Shown: piece after piece, positions 34,643 to 44,202 of the stretch
Position numbering within the stretch: position 1 is the first letter of the stretch
Layout: every line of letters starts with the position of its first letter
DNA from: Alkalibacterium sp046484155
Lineage (GTDB): Bacteria > Bacillota > Bacilli > Lactobacillales > Carnobacteriaceae_A
Reading direction: 5' to 3'
Assembly (NCBI RefSeq): GCF_046484155.1
Contig: NZ_JAWOBT010000047.1
Location: 14,618-78,617, forward strand
Length of the DNA: 64,000 nucleotides
Made by a program: the position numbers and the translations under genes
The notes under the pieces: generated by a model
Database searches by the model: none
The model's input: only the letters and a program-made list of their open reading frames with translations
What the model was told of the DNA's origin: nothing

Positions 34643-35596
34643 ATGGCAGATTTTAAACATGAAACAGTACTATTAAATGAGACTATTGAGGGTCTCAATA
34701 TAAAACCAGACGGTATATATGTCGACTGTACTTTAGGCGGAGCAGGACATACAGCACTTCTATTAAATGAATTAAGTTCAAAAGGTCACGTTTATGCTTT
34801 TGACCAGGATATGACGGCTATTGATAACGCCAGTCAGTTGTTATCTGAAGAACTAAATAGCGGGAAATTGATATTTATTCACGATAATTTCAGAAATATA
34901 AAATCCGCTCTAGAAGAGAGAAACGTTCTGAAAGTAGATGGTATTATCTACGATTTAGGTGTTTCATCTCCTCAGCTGGATGTTACAGAAAGAGGATTCA
35001 GTTATCACAAAGATGCTCGGCTAGATATGCGAATGGATCAATCTCAAGCGTTAACAGCTCACGATATCGTCAACAAATGGGATTACAGTGATTTGGTTCG
35101 GATTTTCTTTCGATACGGTGAAGAAAAATTCTCTAAACAGATTGCTCGAAAAATTGAAGCAAGTCGGGAAAACAAGTCTATTGACACGACACATGAATTA
35201 GTGGATATCATCAAAGATGCGATACCAGCCTTCGCACGTCGAAAAGGCGGTCACCCAGCCAAGCGTGTATTCCAGGCATTACGCATTGCAGTGAATGATG
35301 AACTGGGTGCTTTGGAAGATTCATTGGAGCAAGCCGTTGATATTTTAAATGTTGGTGGGCGTATAAGTGCCATCACATTCCACTCGCTGGAAGACCGAAT
35401 AGTTAAGCAGTTATTCAAAAGTTATTCAGATCTACCAGAATTACCTCGGGGGTTACCGATCATTCCTGATCATAAACAACCTATCCTGAAGATGATAAAT
35501 AGAAAACCTATTTTACCTTCCGAAGAAGAATTAAGTGAAAATAATCGTTCAAGAAGTGCAAAGCTGAGAATAGCTGAAAAACAAAGAGAAAAATAA
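34643..35596 (+). CDS. rsmH: 16S rRNA (cytosine-1402 N4) methyltransferase
   Basis: Methylates C1402 in the 30S decoding centre. The 317-residue protein has HETVLLNETIEGL, the SAM site VDCTLGGAGHTALLL, YDLGVSSPQLD and HSLEDRIVKQLFK. I start at ATG 34643 (MADFKHETVLL), with AAAGGGG upstream. An in-frame start at 34604 would overlap mraZ and add 13 non-conserved residues. Confidence 0.96.
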   Translation: MADFKHETVLLNETIEGLNIKPDGIYVDCTLGGAGHTALLLNELSSKGHVYAFDQDMTAIDNASQLLSEELNSGKLIFIHDNFRNIKSALEERNVLKVDGIIYDLGVSSPQLDVTERGFSYHKDARLDMRMDQSQALTAHDIVNKWDYSDLVRIFFRYGEEKFSKQIARKIEASRENKSIDTTHELVDIIKDAIPAFARRKGGHPAKRVFQALRIAVNDELGALEDSLEQAVDILNVGGRISAITFHSLEDRIVKQLFKSYSDLPELPRGLPIIPDHKQPILKMINRKPILPSEEELSENNRSRSAKLRIAEKQREK

Positions 35597-35634
35597 TGTA
35601 AGAATAACTTAATCCAGAAAGGAGAAGGTGACTA

Positions 35635-36006
35635 ATGATGAATGATAATTTAGCTAGACAATTAGCTAATGAAACGCAACCCTTAACGCAACCCAAAAAG
35701 ACTGAAAATAGAGAGAACGAAAAAAAATTACATAAAGGTTTAACTCGATTAGAGATGGCAGTTAGTGGTTTGTTTGGATTCGTTCTTTTCGCATTGGCTG
35801 TTGGCCATATTGCTTTATCAATGCAGGTTTCTACAACGAATAGAAGTATTCAAGACATTGAATCACAAGCAGCTATGGTTCAAATAGAAAATAGTAACTA
35901 CGAACAGAATGTACAAGAATTGTCACGTTATGATCGTGTATATTCAATAGCCAAAGAAAATGATTTGAAAATGAATGAAGAACAAATTAGGAATGTGTTC
36001 AAATGA
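35635..36006 (+). CDS. ftsL: Cell division protein FtsL
   Basis: A 123-residue bitopic division protein. It has a charged cytosolic N-terminus of about 40 residues, one transmembrane helix (LEMAVSGLFGFVLFALAVGH, roughly residues 39-61) and an extracytoplasmic coiled coil (STTNRSIQDIESQAAMVQIE). It joins DivIB and DivIC at the septum. AAGGAGAAGGTG precedes the tandem ATG codons at 35635 and 35638. Its stop overlaps the penicillin-binding protein gene by four bases. Confidence 0.93.
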   Translation: MMNDNLARQLANETQPLTQPKKTENRENEKKLHKGLTRLEMAVSGLFGFVLFALAVGHIALSMQVSTTNRSIQDIESQAAMVQIENSNYEQNVQELSRYDRVYSIAKENDLKMNEEQIRNVFK

Positions 36007-38180
36007 AACATATTAAAAGAAAATTAAAGGAGTCAAACCCTTTTCATAATAGAAAATATATAGCGATAGCGCTGTATATTTTTTGTTTTATCTTGTTTTT
36101 CGGTGTCTTTTCACGGTTTGCTATTATCATGGTAACTGGAGAAGTTAACGGGGAAAACTTAATTCAAAATGTGCATAACTTATATACAAGAAATAATACA
36201 TTACAGGCTAACAGAGGGACAATTTATGATGCAAATGGGAACCCTATTGCGCTGGATGCAAATTCATATAAAATGATTGCTGTGCTGACAGATGAATGGT
36301 CAACACCAAAGCGTCCTATTCATATTCAGGATTCTGAGGCTGTAGCAGAAGTGTTGTCTCAACATGTATCAATGAGTAAAGAAGACCTGCATGACAGATT
36401 AATCTTGGACAACAGTCAAGTAGAATTTGGAAGTGCCGGCAACAATTTAACTTATGAAACAGTAAGCACAATTAAAGAAAAGTTAGAACAAAAAGAGTTG
36501 ACAGGTATAACCTTTGAGGAGAAAAAAAGTCGACTATATCCAAACGGAACGTTCGCCTCTCACACGATCGGGTTAGCTCAAAGAGACAGTGAAGATGAGA
36601 GCAGTCAATCGCTCAAAGGTGTTATGGGTCTTGAAAAAGAATTTGATGACATATTAAGTGGTGAAGATGGGTGGATAGAGTATCAGAGAGATCGCTTTGG
36701 CTATGTCATTCCCAACCAGGAAATAGAAGAGGTTCTGCCTACTGATGGAAATGATATCCAGTTGACAATCGACAGACGAATGCAGATTTTTCTGGAAAGT
36801 ATTGTCGAAGAAGTCAATGATGAACATAAGCCAGAAGCTGTTACGGCGACCTTGATGAATGCGAAGACAGGAGAAATTTTGGCAACAACCCAGCGTCCGA
36901 CATTTAATGCAACAACTAAGGAAGGCATCGATCAAACTTGGCAAAATTTTTTGATTGAATATATCTTTGAACCCGGATCTACAATAAAAGTGATGACATT
37001 AGCGGCAGCAATCGAAGAGGGAACGTTCAGACCGAATGATTATTATCAATCAGGTAAGATTCAAATTGGCGGGGGCACTGTCCATGATGTCAAGCCAGAA
37101 GGCTGGGGATATATCTCTTATCTTGAAGGGCTGGCACGCTCCAGTAATGTTGCTTTCGTTCATCAAATTCAGGAAATGGGCTACGATAAGTGGAAGGATT
37201 ATTTAGATGCCTTTGGTTTTGGTCAAGAGACAGGCATTTCTTTACCCAATGAATATGATGGGGCTAATCCATATAACAGTATACTCCAAAAATACCAGAC
37301 ATCTTTTGGTCAAGGCATTTCTGTAACGCCTATTCAAATGCTTCGCGCTTTTTCAGCCATTACTAATGAAGGCAATATGGTTGAACCTCACGTGGTTAAA
37401 AAAATAATAGACACGAAAACGGGTGAAGAAGAGCTAGTTGAAACTGAAGAAACGCCTACATTGATATCTAAAGAGACAGCTGCGCAAACACTTGAATATT
37501 TAACCGAAACAGTATACAGTGATGTAGGAACAGCCAGCGGGTATGAAGTAGAGGGTTTCGAAATCTCAGCTAAAACAGGGACGGCTCAAATCCCTAGTGA
37601 GACGGGCGGCTATCTATCAGGAGGTTCGAATTATATTTATTCAGTTGTCGGGATGGGACCTGTGGAAGACCCAGAACTAATCTTTTATGTTACTGTACAA
37701 CAACCGGTATTAAACGGTGTTGGCCACGGGAGTCAAGTGGTTAAAAAAATATTTAACCCAGTTATGAAAAGAGCACTGGAATATTATTCTAATGAAGATG
37801 ATAGTGAAATTGATTCAGTTGAAGAAAAAAATCAAATAGATAATGTTATTCAACAAAATACTCAAGCTGTGATCGATCAATTAAATGAAGAAGAAATAGA
37901 ATACAGCATTATTGGTTCAGGTGATACGATTGTTCAGCAGTATCCCGATCCGGATGCTGAGATCGATGCATCAAACCGTGTCATGCTATTGACTAACGGA
38001 GCCATGACGCTGCCTGACTTGACAGGATGGTCAAAGAGTAATGTGTTGAAATTAACAGAATTGACGGGTATAGATGTTACTTTCGAGGGTGAAGGTTTTG
38101 TAATGTCACAGGATTTGCCCGCCAACGCCTTTATCGAGAGTGGAACTGAACTGACAATAGTTTTGTCTACTAATCAATAA
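36003..38180 (+). CDS. Septal penicillin-binding protein 2X-like transpeptidase with PASTA domains
   Basis: A class B penicillin-binding protein of 725 residues, the septal transpeptidase of the dcw cluster. An N-terminal transmembrane helix (about residues 20-42) is followed by the dimerisation domain with NRGTIYDANGNPIA. The transpeptidase domain has the STIK active site (Ser at residue 326), the SSN motif at 380-382 and KTG at 524-526. Two C-terminal PASTA-like repeats occupy about residues 610-725. All catalytic residues are intact. It fills the place of ftsI/pbp2x, and no sporulation-specific copy follows. Overlap with ftsL suggests coupling. Confidence 0.94.
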   Translation: MKHIKRKLKESNPFHNRKYIAIALYIFCFILFFGVFSRFAIIMVTGEVNGENLIQNVHNLYTRNNTLQANRGTIYDANGNPIALDANSYKMIAVLTDEWSTPKRPIHIQDSEAVAEVLSQHVSMSKEDLHDRLILDNSQVEFGSAGNNLTYETVSTIKEKLEQKELTGITFEEKKSRLYPNGTFASHTIGLAQRDSEDESSQSLKGVMGLEKEFDDILSGEDGWIEYQRDRFGYVIPNQEIEEVLPTDGNDIQLTIDRRMQIFLESIVEEVNDEHKPEAVTATLMNAKTGEILATTQRPTFNATTKEGIDQTWQNFLIEYIFEPGSTIKVMTLAAAIEEGTFRPNDYYQSGKIQIGGGTVHDVKPEGWGYISYLEGLARSSNVAFVHQIQEMGYDKWKDYLDAFGFGQETGISLPNEYDGANPYNSILQKYQTSFGQGISVTPIQMLRAFSAITNEGNMVEPHVVKKIIDTKTGEEELVETEETPTLISKETAAQTLEYLTETVYSDVGTASGYEVEGFEISAKTGTAQIPSETGGYLSGGSNYIYSVVGMGPVEDPELIFYVTVQQPVLNGVGHGSQVVKKIFNPVMKRALEYYSNEDDSEIDSVEEKNQIDNVIQQNTQAVIDQLNEEEIEYSIIGSGDTIVQQYPDPDAEIDASNRVMLLTNGAMTLPDLTGWSKSNVLKLTELTGIDVTFEGEGFVMSQDLPANAFIESGTELTIVLSTNQ

Positions 38181-38207
38181 TTTAGCTAGTAAGGAAGGAA
38201 TATAATA

Positions 38208-39170
38208 GTGCAAAGCATTCAATTGATATATCCATTACTATTAAGTGGAGTCATCGTTACAGGGTTAATGCCCGTATTTATAAAGTATTTTAAAAAAAAG
38301 CAACTGGGCCAGACAACTAGAGAGGAAGGTCCTTCTTGGCATGAAGCAAAGTCAGGAACGCCTACAATGGGCGGCATCACAATTATCATAGCTGTGTCGA
38401 TCATATCTCTAATATTCAGTGTTGTCTTTCCAATCAATACGTTACTTGTTCTCTTACTTATCTTTATATTATTGGTTTATGGGACAATCGGCTTTATTGA
38501 TGATTATATAAAAGTAATTATGAAACGTAATTTAGGATTAACAAGCTTGCAGAAACTAATCGGGCAAATAGTAGCGGCAATCCTGTTTTACTTTGGTGTG
38601 TCACGAGTCATAGATATTCAAAGTATCGCTTTGCCTTTTGGAAATGAAGTAGAATTAGGTTATTTTTACATCTTGTTTATTTTATTTTGGTTAGTGGGTT
38701 TTTCAAATGCCACGAATTTGACTGATGGCATCGATGGTTTACTGGCGGGTACTGGTTTTATCGCTTATTTCAGCTATACTATCATTGCTATTCTTCAAAA
38801 TCAGTATGAAGTAGCTATTTTTACATCCGCAATCATGGGGGCTTTGATCGGTTTCTTTATTTTTAATAAAAAACCAGCCAAGATTTTCATGGGTGATGTC
38901 GGTTCACTTGCTTTGGGAGCGGGCTTAGCAGCGGTGTCTATCGTTTTGAATCAGGAGTGGACGTTACTTTTGATCGGGATAATATTCGTCATTGAAACGG
39001 CTAGTGTCATGATACAGGTTACCTCTTTTAAATTAACAGGTAAGCGTGTATTTAAAATGAGTCCGATTCATCACCATTTTGAAATGGTGGGATGGAACGA
39101 ATGGAAAATAGTTATCATCTTTTCACTTATAACTTTAATTGCATCTTTATCAACGTTCTTAATGCTTTAA
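38208..39170 (+). CDS. mraY: Phospho-N-acetylmuramoyl-pentapeptide transferase
   Basis: Transfers phospho-MurNAc-pentapeptide to undecaprenyl phosphate, giving lipid I. The 320-residue polytopic protein has about ten hydrophobic segments and the family motifs GTPTMGGITIII, GFIDDYIKVIMKRNLGL, the metal-binding NLTDGIDGLLAG, KPAKIFMGDVGSLALGAG and the His-rich loop MSPIHHHFEMVGW. GTG start at 38208 with AAGGAAGGA upstream. Followed by a terminator before murD. Confidence 0.97.
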   Translation: MQSIQLIYPLLLSGVIVTGLMPVFIKYFKKKQLGQTTREEGPSWHEAKSGTPTMGGITIIIAVSIISLIFSVVFPINTLLVLLLIFILLVYGTIGFIDDYIKVIMKRNLGLTSLQKLIGQIVAAILFYFGVSRVIDIQSIALPFGNEVELGYFYILFILFWLVGFSNATNLTDGIDGLLAGTGFIAYFSYTIIAILQNQYEVAIFTSAIMGALIGFFIFNKKPAKIFMGDVGSLALGAGLAAVSIVLNQEWTLLLIGIIFVIETASVMIQVTSFKLTGKRVFKMSPIHHHFEMVGWNEWKIVIIFSLITLIASLSTFLML

Positions 39171-39178
39171 TGTACTGA

Positions 39179-39213
39179 AAAACTGGTAGTAGCTTTCTAC
39201 TTCCAGTTTTTTT
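39179..39213 (+). terminator. Hairpin terminator after mraY
   Basis: AAAACTGGTAGTAG / CTACTTCCAGTTTT arms with one mismatch, then T. It may attenuate rather than fully end the cluster transcript. Confidence 0.8.
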
Positions 39214-39266
39214 AGATTCAGTGTAAACTTGTACATGAGTAATTCAGAATATTAGAGGAGTTTTTT

Positions 39267-40649
39267 ATGAAAAATGCAACGCAATTCAAAAATAAAAATG
39301 TCTTGGTGTTAGGCTTGGCAGTCTCTGGCTATAACGCAGCTCTATTACTCAATCGACTTGGAGCTAAAGTGACCGTGAATGATTTTAAAGACTTAAGTCA
39401 AAGCACTGAAGCTAAAGATTTAACAGATAAGGGAATTGAAGTAATATCAGGAAGTCACCCTTTAGATCTATTAGAAGACCCAATTGATTTTATTGTTAAG
39501 AATCCGGGTATTCCATATACTAATCCTTTAGTAAAAAAAGCCAAAGATAAAAATATCTTGATCATCACTGAGGTGGAATTAGCTTATTTGATATCAGAAA
39601 GTCCAATTATAGCTATAACAGGCACTAATGGAAAAACAACGACAACAATGATGATTGAATTGATATTAAATAAAAATCGGTCTATTGGAAAAGCTTACGC
39701 AGTGGGTAATATAGGTACATCGGCCAGCATGATTGCTCAAGAGTCGTCTGAAAAAGATGATCTGGTAATGGAAGTATCAAGCTTTCAGTTAATGGGAATA
39801 GAGAGATTTCATCCAGCAATCGCAGTTATAACAAATATTTATTCAGCGCATTTAGATTATCATAAAACTAGAAATGAATATGTCGATGCGAAGTTAGCAA
39901 TAGCTAAAAACCAATCTTCAGCCGATTACATGGTGTATAACTATGATCAAGATGAGTTGCGCGAGCTGGTATCAAGCACTGCGGCCGCAAAACTGGTGCC
40001 TTTCTCCCGTAAAAACGATCTAGATACAGGCGTTTATGTGAAAGACAATATTATTATGTATAACGGAGAGTCAGTGATGTCCACGGAAAATGTCTTGATT
40101 CCGGGGGAACATAATTTAGAAAATGCGCTAGCTGCTATAGCTGTTGCGAAACTTAAAAGTGTGAAAAATGAGGATATTATCAATGCATTTCAAGAATTTA
40201 AAGGTGTAGAACACCGCATGCAGCTAGTGGATACTATAGAGAATAGACGGTTCTATAATGATTCTAAAGCCACTAATTCCTTGGCGACGATCCATGCCTT
40301 AGAAGGATTCACTGATCCGATCGTGTTAATTGCTGGAGGCTTAAATCGAAACGAATCGTTTGATGATCTGGTCCCCCTATTACAGGAACACGTTAAAGCA
40401 ATTATCACTTTTGGTGAAACAAAGCATGAACTAGCTGAAGTAGCCAAACATGCCGATATCGCTAAAATTATTGTAGCAGACAGCGTGTCTGAAGCGACGA
40501 TAACAGCCTTTGAAAATAGTGAAGCCGGAGATGTGGTTTTATTGTCACCAGCTTGTGCAAGTTGGGATCAGTACACTAATTTTGAAGAACGAGGTAACGA
40601 TTTCATCGATACAGTCAAGTCTATAAAGGAATCAGTCAAAGGAGGTTAA
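39267..40649 (+). CDS. murD: UDP-N-acetylmuramoylalanine-D-glutamate ligase
   Basis: Adds D-Glu to UDP-MurNAc-L-Ala. The 460-residue Mur ligase has an N-terminal UDP-binding Rossmann domain (VLVLGLAVSGYNAALLLNRL), the ATP loop ITGTNGKTTTTMMIEL near residue 115, HLDYHKTRNEY, EHRMQLVDTIENRRFYNDSKA and the C-terminal VLLSPACASWDQYTNFEERG. AGAGGAG precedes the ATG. murG follows 19 bases later. Confidence 0.97.
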   Translation: MKNATQFKNKNVLVLGLAVSGYNAALLLNRLGAKVTVNDFKDLSQSTEAKDLTDKGIEVISGSHPLDLLEDPIDFIVKNPGIPYTNPLVKKAKDKNILIITEVELAYLISESPIIAITGTNGKTTTTMMIELILNKNRSIGKAYAVGNIGTSASMIAQESSEKDDLVMEVSSFQLMGIERFHPAIAVITNIYSAHLDYHKTRNEYVDAKLAIAKNQSSADYMVYNYDQDELRELVSSTAAAKLVPFSRKNDLDTGVYVKDNIIMYNGESVMSTENVLIPGEHNLENALAAIAVAKLKSVKNEDIINAFQEFKGVEHRMQLVDTIENRRFYNDSKATNSLATIHALEGFTDPIVLIAGGLNRNESFDDLVPLLQEHVKAIITFGETKHELAEVAKHADIAKIIVADSVSEATITAFENSEAGDVVLLSPACASWDQYTNFEERGNDFIDTVKSIKESVKGG

Positions 40650-40668
40650 GCACAAACGTGCGCTTATT

Positions 40669-41814
40669 ATGAAGATTTTAGTAACGGGTGGCGGCACAGG
40701 TGGCCATATATACCCTGCATTAGCTTTAATGAACAGAATGAAAGAATTAGATTCTGAAGCAGAATTTTTATACGTTGGGACTCATCGAGGGCTTGAAAGC
40801 ACAATTGTCCCTAATCAAGGATACAATTTCGAATCGCTTAGGGTTGAAGGCTTTAAACGAAAATTAAGTTTTCAAGGAATAAAATACAATATAAAAACGA
40901 TTCAACTGTTTGTAACGTCAATTAATAAGGCGAAAAAAATCGTCAGGAAGTTTGAACCAGATGTGGTGATCGGTACTGGTGGATACGTGAGTGCACCTGT
41001 ATGTTATGCCGCATCAAAATTAAATATTCCCACGCTTATTCATGAACAAAACAGTGTGGTTGGGCTGACCAACAAATTTTTAGCAAAACATGTCTCGGCT
41101 ATTGCTATTTGTTTTGATGAAGCTCGTGATCAATTTGGGAAACACAAAGAAAAGGTCGTCTATACGGGTAACCCTCGTGCACAGGAAGTGGCCGACCTTG
41201 TGCAGACAGATGTTTTGTCTGAATATCAACTAGATCCCGAAAAACCTACTGTTCTTATTTTTGGAGGAAGTCAGGGAGCATCGAGGATAAACGAGACAGT
41301 AAAGAATAGTTGGCCGCAGTTAACAAATAAACCTTATCAGACTTTATTTGTCACTGGTAAAAATCATTACGACCCTATTGTTAAAGAGTGGAAAGAATCG
41401 ACACATTTTGTTTCCGATTCAGCATCAAATGGAGTGAGAATCGTTCCTTATATAAACAATCTTCCAGAGGTATTTGCCTCTGTTTCGTTAGTCGTTTCCA
41501 GAAGTGGTGCGACAACACTTTCAGAGTTGACATCATTAGGTATTCCTAGTATTTTAATACCTAGTCCAAATGTAACGGAAGATCACCAAACAAAAAATGC
41601 CCAAAGTCTTGAAAAAAAAGGCGCTGCTTTGGTATTGAAAGAAGAAGAATTAAATGCTGTGAATTTAGTTGGGAAAATAGATTTATTAATGAATGATAAA
41701 GAGAAACGAAAAACAATGAGCCACGCTTCTAAACAGCTAGGCAAACAAAATGCGTCGGATTTAATTATAAACATAATTGTAAATCTTTTAAAAGATGAAA
41801 CACTTAGGAGATAG
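40669..41814 (+). CDS. murG: UDP-GlcNAc:lipid I transferase MurG
   Basis: Makes lipid II by adding GlcNAc to lipid I at the inner face of the membrane. The 381-residue GT-B glycosyltransferase shows ILVTGGGTGGHIYPALALMN, VIGTGGYVSAPVC, LIHEQNSVVGLTNKFLA, LIFGGSQGASRINETV and SRSGATTLSELTSLGIPSIL with the UDP-GlcNAc contacts. Placed between murD and divIB as in other Firmicutes. Confidence 0.97.
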   Translation: MKILVTGGGTGGHIYPALALMNRMKELDSEAEFLYVGTHRGLESTIVPNQGYNFESLRVEGFKRKLSFQGIKYNIKTIQLFVTSINKAKKIVRKFEPDVVIGTGGYVSAPVCYAASKLNIPTLIHEQNSVVGLTNKFLAKHVSAIAICFDEARDQFGKHKEKVVYTGNPRAQEVADLVQTDVLSEYQLDPEKPTVLIFGGSQGASRINETVKNSWPQLTNKPYQTLFVTGKNHYDPIVKEWKESTHFVSDSASNGVRIVPYINNLPEVFASVSLVVSRSGATTLSELTSLGIPSILIPSPNVTEDHQTKNAQSLEKKGAALVLKEEELNAVNLVGKIDLLMNDKEKRKTMSHASKQLGKQNASDLIINIIVNLLKDETLRR

Positions 41815-41818
41815 GAAT

Positions 41819-42631
41819 ATGAGTAATAATGAGGGGAAGCTTACAGAATCAGAAAAACTAAAAACATCAACAGAATCCTCTGTTATTCATTTGAAACGAG
41901 CAAGAAAGAGATTGATAAAGTGGGGAATAGTAGTTGGATCATTTTTATTAACATTGCTTATTTCACTTTATTTCGTCAGCCCGTATCGTTTAGTTAATGA
42001 TATAAGTGTTTCCGGTTCTAAAGCAGTTTATGACCAGGTTATTCTAGATTCGAGCGGGTTAACTTCAGGAGATTCTATTTGGGAAGAATATATGAACAAA
42101 AGAAAAATAGAAGAAAAAATAGTGCAGGAAAACCGTCAAGTTGCACAAGCAGAATTGTCTTTATCAGGTATTCAGGATCTTGTTATTACAATCGAGGAAT
42201 ACAGGACAGTTGCTTATTTGTCTAATGATAATAAGTATAAAAAAATATTGGAAAATGGCGATATACTGGATGAAGCAGTTCCTCGTATCAGTGCTAACCA
42301 ACCAATATTAAATGGGTTTGAAGAAGGTCCTCCTTTAGAGTGGCTGATTGATGAATATGAAAAAGTAGATGCAGATGTTCAAACGCTTATATCAGAGATC
42401 GATTATCTTCAGCATGATCGAAATGATATGCTGATAAGTGTTTTTATGAATGATGGCAACGAGATACTGGTTTCTATTCCTGTTTTTTCTGAACGAATAA
42501 ATTATTATCACCAAATGAAAGCGGAAGTAGATAACGCTAAAGGACTGTTTGATTTAGAAGCAGGGGCATATTTCATTCCATTTACAGCTGATGTTGAAGA
42601 CGACCCAGAAGAAATAGAGGGATTTGAATAA
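41819..42631 (+). CDS. divIB: Cell division protein DivIB (FtsQ)
   Basis: A 270-residue bitopic division protein. It has a cytosolic N-terminus of about 40 residues, one transmembrane helix (WGIVVGSFLLTLLISLYFV, residues 38-56), then a POTRA domain (VNDISVSGSKAVYDQVILD) and the beta domain. An acidic tail ends the protein (DVEDDPEEIEGFE). I start at ATG 41819, which has AGGAGATAGG upstream. The in-frame ATG at 41795 lies inside murG. It ends at a terminator, separating it from ftsA. Confidence 0.93.
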   Translation: MSNNEGKLTESEKLKTSTESSVIHLKRARKRLIKWGIVVGSFLLTLLISLYFVSPYRLVNDISVSGSKAVYDQVILDSSGLTSGDSIWEEYMNKRKIEEKIVQENRQVAQAELSLSGIQDLVITIEEYRTVAYLSNDNKYKKILENGDILDEAVPRISANQPILNGFEEGPPLEWLIDEYEKVDADVQTLISEIDYLQHDRNDMLISVFMNDGNEILVSIPVFSERINYYHQMKAEVDNAKGLFDLEAGAYFIPFTADVEDDPEEIEGFE

Positions 42632-42672
42632 AAAGCAGGAGTAAACATCTCGTTTAACTCTTGCTTTTTTTC
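42631..42672 (+). terminator. Terminator after divIB
   Basis: AAAAGCAGGAGTAAAC / GTTTAACTCTTGCTTT arms (one bulge, one wobble), followed by T runs. It splits the cluster ahead of ftsAZ. Confidence 0.85.
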
Positions 42673-42762
42673 ATTAAAAGCAGATATTTGCAATTGTCAC
42701 ACAAAAGTAATCGAAAAATACTGATAAATCAATAAACACTCTTCATTATAGCTGTCAATTTA

Positions 42763-42771
42763 TGGTAAAAT
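42763..42771 (+). promoter_or_regulatory. Extended -10 promoter for ftsA-ftsZ
   Basis: TGGTAAAAT (TGnTAAAAT) lies about 90 bases before the ftsA start, just after the divIB terminator. The -35 is weak. Confidence 0.5.
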
Positions 42772-42859
42772 GATATGAGTAATAACTTTAAATATATAAA
42801 TTCTTAAAAAATAGAGTATTTTAGACAGGAAAGTTTTGAAGATAGGAGGTTTCAATAAA

Positions 42860-44170
42860 TTGAAAAATGGCGTTTATACGAGTTTGGATATTGGAACCAC
42901 TTCAATTAAAGTCATTGTTTCTGAAGTTTTAAATGGTCAGATGAATGTTATTGGAGTTGGAAGTGAAAGAACAAACGGTATAAGTAAAGGCTTGATCATT
43001 GATATTGACGAAACAGCTCAATCAATAAAAAAAGCTGTAGAGCAAGCAGAAGAAAAGTCAGGTATTACAATCGAATCACTTATTGTGGGCGTTCCCGCAT
43101 TGAACATTGAGATTAATCCATTTCATGTCAGCGTGGATGTATCCAGCGCTAATCAGGAAGTTAATGACTCAGTCATAGAGAAAATGGTGAAACAGATTCG
43201 CGAAAGAAAAGTTTCTTCAGATCAAACGCTTTTATCTGTGATGATTGAAGAATTTATTGTAGATGGATTTGATGGGATTAAAGATCCAAGAAAAATGGTT
43301 GGGAATCAAGTGGAATTGTACGGAACCGCTATGACAGTGTCTAAAACTGTTTTACATAATATTAAAAAAAGTGTAAATAATGCGGGCTATGCTATCGACG
43401 ATGTCTTATTCCAGCCAAAAGCGATGTCGGAATTGATTATGTCAGAGGACGAACGTCGCTTCGGTACGATTCAAATAGATTTAGGTGGTGGACAAACAAC
43501 TGTTTCCGCTATTCATGACCAGCAAGTTAAATTTTCAAGTATAATTAAAGAAGGCGGTTCAAACATCACAAAAGATATTTCAGTCGTCTTGAATACATCT
43601 TTAAAAAATGCTGAGAAGATAAAAAGAGAAGTTGGGTATGCGTATATCGATAATGAGTCCTTAGCGAATGATCAATCCATTACGATAGATGTCGTTGGTC
43701 AAGACAATACTATCCAAGTCAAAGAATCATATATTGCAGAAATAATTGAAGCAAGAATGGCTCAGATTTTTGAGAAAGTTAAAACTGAATTAGATGGCAT
43801 CGGAGCACTTGAATTACCAGGAGGTATTATCTTGACAGGTGGCACTTCAGCTATTCCCAGAATAGAAGAATTAGCTGAAGAGATTTTCAATGTCCATGTA
43901 AAAAAATATATCCCGGATTTTATGGGTGTCCGTTATCCGTCATTTACAAACGCTATTTCATTGGTATATTATAAAGCGAATATGGATGACATCCATGAAG
44001 TAATGAATCATTATGTTTTGTTTAATGGAGAGACTCCATTACCCCAACAGGTTAAACTGCAGGATACAAAGCCAGTAAATACGAATGAAAAACAATTGAG
44101 TGAAAATACAGAAAACAATGAGACTATTATAGACAAGATCAAGAATTTTTTAACACATTTTTTTGATTGA
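42860..44170 (+). CDS. ftsA: Cell division protein FtsA
   Basis: Actin-like protein that tethers FtsZ to the membrane. The 436-residue product has the ATPase-fold phosphate loop YTSLDIGTTSIKVIVSEV near the N-terminus, RFGTIQIDLGGGQTTVSAIH (phosphate 2) and GIILTGGTSAIPRIEELAEE (adenosine motif). The C-terminal amphipathic helix IIDKIKNFLTHFF acts as membrane anchor. I start at TTG 42860, 10 bases after AGGAGG. The in-frame TTG at 42836 lies upstream of that ribosome site. Confidence 0.95.
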   Translation: MKNGVYTSLDIGTTSIKVIVSEVLNGQMNVIGVGSERTNGISKGLIIDIDETAQSIKKAVEQAEEKSGITIESLIVGVPALNIEINPFHVSVDVSSANQEVNDSVIEKMVKQIRERKVSSDQTLLSVMIEEFIVDGFDGIKDPRKMVGNQVELYGTAMTVSKTVLHNIKKSVNNAGYAIDDVLFQPKAMSELIMSEDERRFGTIQIDLGGGQTTVSAIHDQQVKFSSIIKEGGSNITKDISVVLNTSLKNAEKIKREVGYAYIDNESLANDQSITIDVVGQDNTIQVKESYIAEIIEARMAQIFEKVKTELDGIGALELPGGIILTGGTSAIPRIEELAEEIFNVHVKKYIPDFMGVRYPSFTNAISLVYYKANMDDIHEVMNHYVLFNGETPLPQQVKLQDTKPVNTNEKQLSENTENNETIIDKIKNFLTHFFD

Positions 44171-44202
44171 CAACTTATAATTTCTACAGGAGGAAAAATA
44201 GT